A stretch of 35,777 bases of DNA, taken from contig NZ_CALJ01000072.1 of the NCBI RefSeq assembly GCF_000308315.1, forward strand, positions 1 through 35,777. The letters run 5' to 3'. The DNA is from Legionella tunisiensis (lineage in GTDB: Bacteria; Pseudomonadota; Gammaproteobacteria; Legionellales; Legionellaceae). A program made the position numbers and the translations under genes. Positions 29,028 to 35,777 of this stretch are shown here, piece by piece; the first letter of the stretch is position 1; every line of letters begins with the position of its first letter. The notes under the pieces were generated by a model. It did no database searches. It was not told the DNA's origin and was given only the letters and a program-made list of their open reading frames with translations.

Positions 29028-29048
29028 GAGTCATACTAGCTATGACTC
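29028..29048. terminator. Perfect 8-bp hairpin between convergent genes
   Basis: GAGTCATA - CTAGC - TATGACTC, followed by TTTAAAAA. It lies 122 nt after the esterase stop and about 84 nt from the end of the minus-strand protease-like gene. A bidirectional terminator is plausible, but the stem has few G-C pairs and the T-run is short. Confidence 0.4.
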
Positions 29049-29131
29049 TTTAAAAATGCATAAGACTCTGGACACTAGTGGAAAAAGGAAAGACCGGACG
29101 TCATATGCATATTATTAGCCATAAATTTTTT

Positions 29132-30676
29132 CTATTCGTTCTTTTTTTCTTCTTCTGCACTCTTATAGAACGGATTGTAGCCAACCAAAGCTGGTTCCAG
29201 TGGTTTAAAGAAAGAGAAGGCTCTATAAGTGTGTGCTGTGCGTGTTGAAAATGCGGATTCATATATCGGATTATAAGTCACCTCAATGTCTGACGTAGGT
29301 ATTACAGGCCTCTGTCGAGGCCGCCGTGAAGAAACGTCAGCGCTAGTTGATTTATTGGTATTATTTACAATTTCTTTCATGCGGTTGCCTTTGTAGGCTA
29401 GAAATAGATTAGTTGATTTACCTTGCATTTTTTGACGTTCTTGGGCAACTTCATGGTAAATTTTTAGCCATTTTTCTCTAAAGTCAGGTAAGTTTACCCA
29501 TAGTTTTTCGAGCTGAGTTACCGCAGGATCATCGTTTTGCCTCGCGATAATAATCGATTCTTTTAAAATACAATGTAAAGTTTTACTTTATAGGAGATAT
29601 TTTTATACTTAATAACTTCTTCATCATTTGTACTTTGCACCATTGCCAGGAGGATATTGTTATAGAATCTCGATTGGGAATAACGTAATACATGGGGCGA
29701 TGGGAAAAACAACAAATGTTTATGATTGATTTCCTCGCTGCTCTCCTGGGCATTAACTGAATAGACAGGCACAGTAAATGAAAATAGTTCAAGTTGTTTG
29801 CTATTGTTTTTCAATAACTCTTTCAGATACAGAAGCCCTAATACGCCACATGAATCAGTATCAACCTGGGGTTGTAGTCGTTTCATGGGATCTTCACTGA
29901 GCGCCTCTATACTCTCATCATACTGAAAAGTAACAAAGGGAGATAAATCCGTAACAAACATATTGTCGAAATCTACTGAATCAAAAATATTACTTTCATG
30001 CAAGAACCAGTGAACCGGTTTAAGAGTTTGATCGCGCTTTATCAATAAAACTTCAAAATGAGCAGAGCCTTGGGAATGATTATTTGTAAAAAAATAAACT
30101 ACACTTTCACCCTCTGCCAGAGAAGCTTGGATGGATTGTATTTCTTCTATGGCTTGACGTTTATTAAGGCATACCTGGTCTCTACGCTTGTATAAGGCAT
30201 CAAGTTTCTCTCGTCGATAGTCATCTAATTTTTTATGGCACTTTAATCTTTTAATAACATTATTTAGCTTTAGTTTTCGGCCATCGGATAATTCCTTTAA
30301 TCGACCATCTGCGTATAAAAATTCATCTTTAATCGCAGCATATAATTCTGGATAGTATTTTTGAAAATCAGAGTATTTAGTATTTTTTGATTGAGTCGAT
30401 ATTTTCCACCTAATGAAACACCCGGAGGTGACCAATTCTCAATAACTTGTTGTGCATATACAAACTCTTCATTTTGACAGGCCTCAATTTCGGCTTGTAT
30501 ATCTAAATAGTTTTGCGCCGCCATTCGGCGACCTAATGTAGTTGAGCCATTAACTACATAAGGTAAATCAATTTGATATTTATTGAAAAAATAAGGAACG
30601 AGCGTTTTATAATCACTAACGTTCAAGCGATAAGGGTCATGTTTTTTTTCTTAAGAAACTGCTTTTTTGACGACAT
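29132..30676 (-). CDS. Candidate CE-clan cysteine protease (Ulp1/YopJ-like), probable Dot/Icm effector (three frame breaks)
   Basis: About 516 aa rebuilt from three open pieces by adding one base at 30642-30649, 30383-30388 and 29581-29584. The middle carries a CE-clan-like active site: His in QGSAHFEVLLIKRD (codon 30058-30060), Glu in HWFLHESN 21 residues later, Gln in LQPQVD and Cys in TDSCGVLGLLYLKELL (codon 29848-29850). Gln to Cys spacing is six residues, as in SENP/Ulp1 (Q..xxSDCG). The C-terminus ends KSAEEEKKNE, a Glu-rich stretch resembling the E-block signal of Dot/Icm substrates. Two NPxY motifs (YNPIYES, YNPFYKS) lie in the tail. There is no signal peptide. Start ATG 30676 gives MSSKKQFLKKKHDPYRLN; the ribosome site is weak. 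Function is inferred from motif spacing only. Confidence 0.6.
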
Positions 30677-30825
30677 TCTTAAATGTGCTCATTAACAAAC
30701 TTCTTCATTTTAAAAGAATAATATTAAGGATTTATTAACAAGGGTAGGCTTGATGGAATATAAGCGTAAGCAAAGTTTTCCTATGTTGGCTTGATTGCAG
30801 TTACCTATTGGCTTAGTAATTAAAA

Positions 30826-31076
30826 TTGCCTGATTGTGGCTATGGAGAGGATATCAGGTCGCGCACGGAGGGCATTCGTAGTAGAAGCCAACGGTTTTTT
30901 CAGGATAATAAGGCGACCTTTATCAAACAGGACAATCTGATGGAAATTCAGCACATTAAGGAAGAGGTAAAATTATTTTTGTTCAATTTTTTAGAATTAA
31001 GGCGCTTGGTTATTCAGATAATATTTTTGATATAGGCGCAATGCACGAACCAGTATTCAAGGCTATTTATGCCTAG
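30826..31076 (+). pseudogene. Coding trace with zinc-ribbon-like start
   Basis: The open frame starts PDCGYGEDIRSRTEGIRSRS, then QRFFQDNKATFIKQ. With one extra C it begins CPDCG, recalling the zinc-ribbon plus SR.QRF pattern at the N-terminus of IS1-like InsA proteins, though the second Cys pair is missing. One added T (near 30991-30996) continues the frame into ALGYSDNIFDIGAMHEPVF up to a stop at 31074-31076. No matching transposase body or terminal repeats are visible. It could be a transposase relic or part of an unrelated lost gene. Confidence 0.3.
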
Positions 31077-31145
31077 GCTGCTTATATTAAATTATCCAAA
31101 TGAACCAAGGAAGAAATATTAAATAATGTGTTCTGGAAATCTTTC

Positions 31146-31428
31146 TTAAATCTTGGAGTGTTTACAACACGCATCAAATGTCGCCTCTTGTTCTTGAAAT
31201 GCCGGATAAGCCTTTAGAGCCCACATTTCACCAACACAACCACCCCATGGTGGTGACAACGGCCAGTACTTCACCAGGCTCTGCTTCATTTGCTTCTAAT
31301 GTCTTTACTTCATAGATGTATGAATAATTTTTGGTGAACCTCATACTGGATAACCAAGGACGTAGTGAAACAAAGTGCCCACAATAGTTGCAAACGGGTG
31401 ATTGCTGTAGTGAATGAGCAACGGCTGG
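31146..31428 (-). pseudogene. Cryptic Cys-rich coding remnant
   Basis: On the minus strand, from after a stop at 31429-31431, the frame reads PVCNYCGHFVSLRPWLSS, then YIYEVKTLEANEAEPGEV and LAVVTT. After a frame change near 31240 it continues PWGGCVGEMWALKAYPAFQE and ATFDACCKHSKI to a stop at 31146-31148. The paired cysteines (CNYC, DACC) suggest a metal-binding ribbon. No start codon with a ribosome site was found. It may be a gene broken by sequence errors or a real relic. I do not recognise the family. Confidence 0.35.
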
Positions 31429-31581
31429 CTAATAACCTTGTTACGGATTAGGAGTGATTGATATAAGTATTGTGCTAAGATTATTAAATATAGTTTACGT
31501 TGCAAAATAAAATGGGCATTTATTTTTTACATCAAGTGGTTAGATAAACTATAAATTTAATAACTATGCTAAGGGATTTAG

Positions 31582-32740
31582 ATGGTTACTAAGGCTAAAA
31601 GAAAACTCTGGACTAGAATCGCATTTTATTTCAGGGTGGCGGAGCGTTAGGCGCTTTTCAAGCTGGTGTTTTTGAGGCATTGCATAATGCCGGCTATCAT
31701 TTCGATTGGGTTAGCGGTATATCCATTGGTGCAATTAATGCAGCAATTGTTGCCGGCAACAAACCAGAAAACCGTTTAGATAAACTGAAAGAATTTTGGC
31801 GAATAATCAGTACATCCGAGCCAAGCGAATGGTTTGATGTTTTCGGTACTGATGATTATATGAGAAATTTTTATAATCAATGGCATGCACAAGCCACATT
31901 ACTTTTTGGTCAGCCGGGCTTTTTTCAACCTCGTTTTGTAAATCCCTATTTTCAGTTTCAGGCATCCCCTAAGGAAATTAGTTTTTATGATACTGCTAAT
32001 CTTCGTGCGACGTTGGAAAAATTGATTGATTTTGATATTTTGAACAGTGGGAAGGTTCGTCTTACTTTATCTGCCGCAAGGGTAGACAATGGTGAACAAG
32101 TCCTTTTTGATACGAAGACTCATAAAATTTATCCTGAGCACATTATGGCCAGCGGTGCGTTGCCTCCTGGTTTCCCCGCGGTAGAAATTGATGGCGTTCT
32201 CTATTGGGATGGCGGAATAATCAATAATACTCCTCTCGAAGTGATATTGAATGATATACCTCGTACGAGTACTTTGTGTTTCATGGTTCAGCTGTTCGAT
32301 GCTGAAGGTAATATACCTTCTAACCTGGATCAAGTATTGTTAAAGCATAAAGATATCAGTTATGCCAGTAATTATAAGCGTGTAATTCAATCATTTTGCG
32401 AAGCACATGATATGCGCCATGCTATTTCTGAACTATATGACATGCTTTCTGATGACATGAAAAAAATCCGAAGGCAATAGAGTTAAGAAAATTAGGCTGT
32501 AAAACTACCATGATTATGGTTCGTTTTCACCGTCACGGTCTACCTACTGATTTGTCTTCTAAGGATTATGCCTTTTCACCGATTGCTATCTCAGAAGGAA
32601 TGGCCATGGGATTTCAACAAGCTACTGCTGCTTTAGAAAAGTCTCCGTGGATGAAGCCGTTACCACATGACGTTGGTGCTGTTTTGTATGATATGTCGCC
32701 GCATGCCCATGCGAAACAAATATTTTTTCACGAACGATAA
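31582..32740 (+). CDS. Patatin-like phospholipase, 386 aa (two frame breaks)
   Basis: Ser-Asp dyad lipid hydrolase. Oxyanion loop FQGGGALGAFQAGVFEAL, nucleophile elbow VSGISIGAINAAIVAG (Ser in GISIG) and YWDGGIINNTPLE with the catalytic Asp of the DGG motif are all present. C-terminal part with TTMIMVRFHRH and DYAFSPIAISEGMAMG is typical of the DUF3734-bearing patatins. One T is missing at 31624-31627 (separating the start from the GGGALG motif) and one A in the run 32460-32466. ATG 31582 has AAGGGA 6 nt upstream. No signal peptide, so it may be cytoplasmic or a translocated effector. A second, lipoprotein-type patatin lies 640 nt downstream on the other strand. Confidence 0.87.
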
Positions 32741-32815
32741 AAGGCTTCAGACCCTACCAGCAAAGAAATTTATTAGTAAGATGTAGGTGATTTTTATAAT
32801 TTACAAGGAGCTTAT

Positions 32816-33243
32816 ATGTGTACTGTAAGATGCATGTGGCATGGAGCTATTGCTGGAATTATCGCAGGTGTTGTGTTTACTTTTTTTAGTAATGGGAGGG
32901 ATGCTTGAAACATTAGGAAGTATGATTAATATGCCGACCAAAGCTGGTGGTTTTTTAGTTCATGCAATCATGAGTATTGGCAGTGGTGTGGTTTTTGCCC
33001 TTATTCTGGATTGGTTGCTTCAGTCCTGGTCTTTGGCAGTCATTCTTGGGTTGTTATTCGGTTTTGCAATGTGGGTAGCAGGCCCTATGACCAATTCTCC
33101 CTTATCTTTCTTCAGGCGAACCTCTGTTTATTAAATGGACTATGGAAGGGTTTAAACAAAATTTACCTTCTTTGATGGGCCATTTGGTTTATGGGCTTGT
33201 TTTAGGAGTTGTTTATTTCGCTTTAAAACAACGGAATAAATAA
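32816..33243 (+). CDS. Small membrane protein, about 142 aa (two frame breaks)
   Basis: Four hydrophobic segments: HGAIAGIIAGVVFTFFLVMG, AGGFLVHAIMSIGSGVVFAL, SWSLAVILGLLFGFAMWVAG and, after repair, LMGHLVYGLVLGVVYFAL. The overall pattern resembles YagU/DUF1440-like inner-membrane proteins, but the match is weak and I assign no function. The start ATG 32816 has AAGGAG 5 nt upstream. One T is missing in the run 32881-32887; a second shift near 33106 needs one base fewer (or two more) and yields GEPLFIKWTMEGFKQNLP before the last helix. Confidence 0.65.
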
Positions 33244-33323
33244 TTTGATGGCGGCAATTGTTTAGAAGTCAATCTTATAATTTTTGATTATAAGATTACA
33301 TCCCTTTATAAGGAGTAAACAAG

Positions 33324-33362
33324 ATGAGCTGGGAATTCTATCATCCGAGCCCAGTTAATTGA
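33324..33362 (+). CDS. Possible 12-aa ORF or truncated gene start
   Basis: MSWEFYHPSPVN then TGA, with a strong ribosome site (AAGGAG, 8 nt before the ATG). It sits in the gap between the membrane protein and the convergent patatin gene. It may be a true small peptide, or the beginning of a gene removed by rearrangement. The good ribosome site is the only support. Confidence 0.2.
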   Translation: MSWEFYHPSPVN

Positions 33363-33376
33363 CTACTTATTAATCT

Positions 33377-34599
33377 TTAATTCGCTGATAGAGTATCTGT
33401 ATCTTTATGTAATGCAATAACATCAGGGGGAATTTTCTCCCAGAAATTGCCGCGAACTGCTTTATTATAACCAATCCGGAATAGCTCATTCATTCGCTGC
33501 TTATCAAACATCTCATCGGATTTGGAGACGTAATTTGCAGGCACATAAGTTAGATTAAAATCTACGCCTTGTAGCAAGGAACATAAATAAATGAAAATGA
33601 CATCCGCGCTCCCTTGCGCCACGAGCACACTATCCAATGCTTGTCGGCCAATGGAAAGTAGTTTTGGTTTGATTATCTTATAAGGAAAACGATTTTGATT
33701 ATTCCGGATAACAAATATTTTATATTAGGCTTCTGCTTTAATTTAAAATAGTTCCGTGCAGTATGAATATCAGAGCCTAAGCGACTTAAAAGACAGCAAA
33801 GGTTGTTGAGCCATCGACATGCATTTCATTATAGGATTTCCCTTGATAAACAACATCAAAATAGACAGGAGGCAACACAGCTGGAATACTTGCGGAAGCC
33901 AATAATACTTTTTTAAATAGAATTATTTTTTGGGATTCTGACTGGCAGCTAAACGAGTTAAATCCCATACCACTAATTTTCTAGAATAAAGATTGGTAGT
34001 ACCGACATATAAACGTCTTCCTTGATAAAATCCCTTGGCGATATCATCCAGCAATTGAGGTGTAATGTAACGGTCTAACAAATTCTGTAATGGCTTATCC
34101 CCTTTTAGCGAGTCACCACCAGTGACAAGAGTCCATAAGATTGGTTTGTCTGTTATCACATCTTTAGAAGTGATCGTGGTATATACCTCTTTTAGAGGCT
34201 TATCGTATTTCGGTCCAGCAAATGCTAAAGGAGCAATTAATGCTCCAGTACTTATTCCAGTTACTGTCGTAAAAGAAGGACGTTTTCCAGATTTTGTCCA
34301 ACCATTAAGAATGCCTGCACCAAAAGCACCATAATCTCCTCCACCAGAAATAATCAGCAGGCTAAAAAATTTTTTGGTGGAACATTGTATCTGGGTAATT
34401 TTTTGCTAATTGTTTTATCCGTTCAAGGGATTGCCTTTTGATTAGAGGGTTGGAAGAGTCGGTGAATTCGGTTCGAACACCAGGAAACTCCTTCATTTGT
34501 ACAGAGCCTTCCAGCGCAGCAGGCACTGGATTCGTTTTATCAGCTATTTGACATCCACTCTGACTAAGGATTAAAAAATAACTAATATGATTTTTTCAT
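33377..34599 (-). CDS. Patatin-like phospholipase, predicted lipoprotein (about seven frame breaks)
   Basis: About 409 aa rebuilt. The N-terminus reads MKKIILVIFLILSQSGCQIA, a lipoprotein signal peptide with lipobox SQSGC. Patatin motifs follow: IISGGGDYGAFGAGIL (oxyanion loop), VTGISTGALIAPLAF (Ser nucleophile in GISTG) and MHVDGSTT (catalytic Asp). C-terminal half: KIIKPKLLSIGRQALDSVLV to FWEKIPPDVIALHKD. One-base losses at 34591-34596, 34573-34578, both runs of 34364-34375, 33926-33931, 33788-33791 and 33718-33721 break it into pieces. It is probably anchored in the membrane envelope facing the periplasm or outside, unlike the patatin at 31582. It is the most fragmented gene in the window. 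Confidence 0.83.
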
Positions 34600-34821
34600 C
34601 GAGCACTTAATCCTTGAATTTTATTAAATATTCCATTATAAAACGCTAGACATGTGTCAAAAATTAGAATTGTTTGCCAATTTTAATCCCATAAGCTATT
34701 TCATTAGGTGCATTTCTCACAATATCATAATTAACATGGGGAATACTTCGTTTCAATCTTGAACCCCCAAAATAAGTGATCTTGCTGAGTAGTCGTAGGG
34801 GTTCTCCACAACCCCCACACG

Positions 34822-35660
34822 TTAACCAAAAAATGTTTTTACTCCAATCATTACTGGTATGGATATTATTGACCCAGAATTACTGACACTAGCTTTTTGA
34901 ATGGGGCGGATTGGTACTGTTTTATTGAATAGATTATGCCCCAACAAGCCATCACTTACCATAATTCCAATTTTAACAAATGCAGCAAGATTTTCTTTAA
35001 CATTCATCATTAAACCCGTATAAATCCCGCCCGATAAGCTTGAACTGCTTTTGTAAAAAATAGCGCTTGAACTACCATCAAAAGTCACTAGAGTGCCGTC
35101 GAGCAAATCATTTGAAACAATAATTTCAGGCCTGAAGCTGATACCAAGTTTAGCGCCAACAAAGGGGTGAACAAAATAATCAAATATTTTTAAATGGTTA
35201 TCAAAATAGTAGATGCTTTGTAGGTAACCCGAATAAGACTCATAGCTGCTATAGGTTTGATCAAAAAACCTATTGGAGTGTTACGACGATATCGCTGCCC
35301 ATTTGCCCTGGTCCCCTCAAACTCTATACCCCATTCAAGATTGTTAGTGTACGCATAATTAATACCAAAACCATAAAAATAATGTGTTGAAAACAATTTA
35401 TCAAAATAGTAATCATTTCCAGCACCAAGTACACCCGACAAGTTTAAATTCCCATTTATATCAATACCTGAAAAACGTAATACCGTGGATGGATCAGTAA
35501 ATTTGGTATCAGCTATACCCCCACTAATTGATAAATTCCATTTTCCTTGTTGCAGGGGATGATGAGCGGTATCTCCAATTGTCCCCGCTTGAATACCATA
35601 GGAAAAAAGTAAGACTAATAATCCAGCTATTGCATTTTTCAGTGTCGATGGAAAAAACAT
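34822..35660 (-). CDS. Outer-membrane beta-barrel protein, 279 aa (one frame break)
   Basis: Signal peptide MFFPSTLKNAIAGLLVLLFS with cleavage near GIQAGT, then alternating strands rich in aromatic residues: WNLSISGG, DYYFDKLFSTHYFYGFGINY, NNLEWGIEFEG, SYSGYLQSIYYF and others, ending in VMIGVKTFF plus Gly. The aromatic near-C-terminal residue suits BAM insertion. This is the style of Legionella outer-membrane proteins; the cargo is unknown. The A6 run 35263-35268 is one base short; repair joins the two open pieces exactly. ATG 35660 has AAGGAGAG upstream. It is likely transcribed from the 117-nt region at the window edge. Confidence 0.75.
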
Positions 35661-35763
35661 AAACTCTCCTTGTAATCAAAAGATTATTTAAATCGCTGTC
35701 AAACAAGCGCTTAACTTGCAATTAAGATACAGAAAATTTTATTGCAAAATCTATGGGGTTCAG

Positions 35764-35777
35764 GCTTGAATTCAAGC
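35764..35777. repeat. 14-bp perfect palindrome at the window end
   Basis: GCTTGAATTCAAGC is self-complementary over its whole length and ends exactly at the last base. Its full extent cannot be judged because the window stops here. Confidence 0.4.

Larger units (their letters stand above)
30677..31581. other. Gene-poor region with coding traces
   Basis: This 905-nt stretch has no intact gene. It holds two coding traces listed separately (30826-31076 plus strand, 31146-31428 minus strand). The rest is AT-rich and probably carries the promoters of the protease-like gene and of the patatin gene at 31582. Confidence 0.5.

Noticed and set aside
807-35268. Programmed ribosomal frameshifting as a general mechanism
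   Set aside because: There are far too many sites, in unrelated housekeeping genes, with no shared slippery heptamer or downstream structure. Run-length error explains them all.
1-35777. CRISPR arrays, tRNA or rRNA genes, prophage
   Set aside because: Reading through found no regularly spaced repeats with unique spacers, no cloverleaf-type tRNA, no rRNA-like conserved stretches and no phage structural or integrase genes.

Overview
The window looks like a chromosomal segment of a Legionella-type gammaproteobacterium. It is AT-rich, gene spacing is compact, and the gene set fits that genus: host-attachment protein, patatin phospholipases, a glutamate-tailed CE-clan protease-like protein, a type 2 thymidine phosphorylase and a Legionella-like outer-membrane protein. 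The genus is inferred from gene content and style; no database search was possible.

Layout. 1-4.6 kb: a small hypothetical gene, a HipBA toxin-antitoxin pair with three evenly spaced operator palindromes, a nitroreductase and a thymidine/AMP phosphorylase. 4.8-11.1 kb: a beta-CASP metallo-hydrolase, a relic of an acyl-CoA synthetase/Pat-type CoA-binding domain, a StyA-like flavin monooxygenase, a MITE-like inverted-repeat element, a heme-oxygenase-like protein and a large hybrid sensor kinase (PAS-HisKA-HATPase-REC-HPt). 11.1-15.0 kb, minus strand: nickel transporter, P1B-type metal ATPase, OsmC protein and a truncated Mg/Ca-type P-ATPase relic. 15.0-25.3 kb, plus strand: one tightly packed 11-gene operon, hypA-hypB-hypF-hypC-hypD-hypE-hydB-hydG-hydD-hydA-protease. 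It encodes a group 3b (NADP-linked, sulfhydrogenase-type) [NiFe] hydrogenase with its whole maturation set. The divergent nickel transporter would supply its metal. 25.4-35.7 kb: accessory genes, namely a kinase-like exported protein with a 63-bp tandem repeat, a host-attachment protein, an erythromycin esterase, a candidate CE-clan cysteine protease effector, two patatins, a small membrane protein and an outer-membrane barrel.

Most important caveat. About two thirds of the genes are broken by frameshifts. In nearly every case one base added to a run of A or T (usually 5-8 long) restores a continuous, family-typical protein. I rebuilt the genes this way and give the reconstructed spans. Such a uniform deletion bias points to homopolymer under-calling in the sequence, not gene decay, although poly(A) slippage biology cannot be excluded from sequence alone. 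Only a few items look truly decayed: the P-ATPase relic (in-frame TAG and missing 3' part), the CoA-binding relic, and coding traces at 30.8-31.4 kb.

The best candidates for something new are the CE-clan protease-like protein (29132-30676), the StyA-like/heme-oxygenase-like neighbours separated by a MITE-like repeat, the kinase-like exported protein, and the three-operator hipBA control region.
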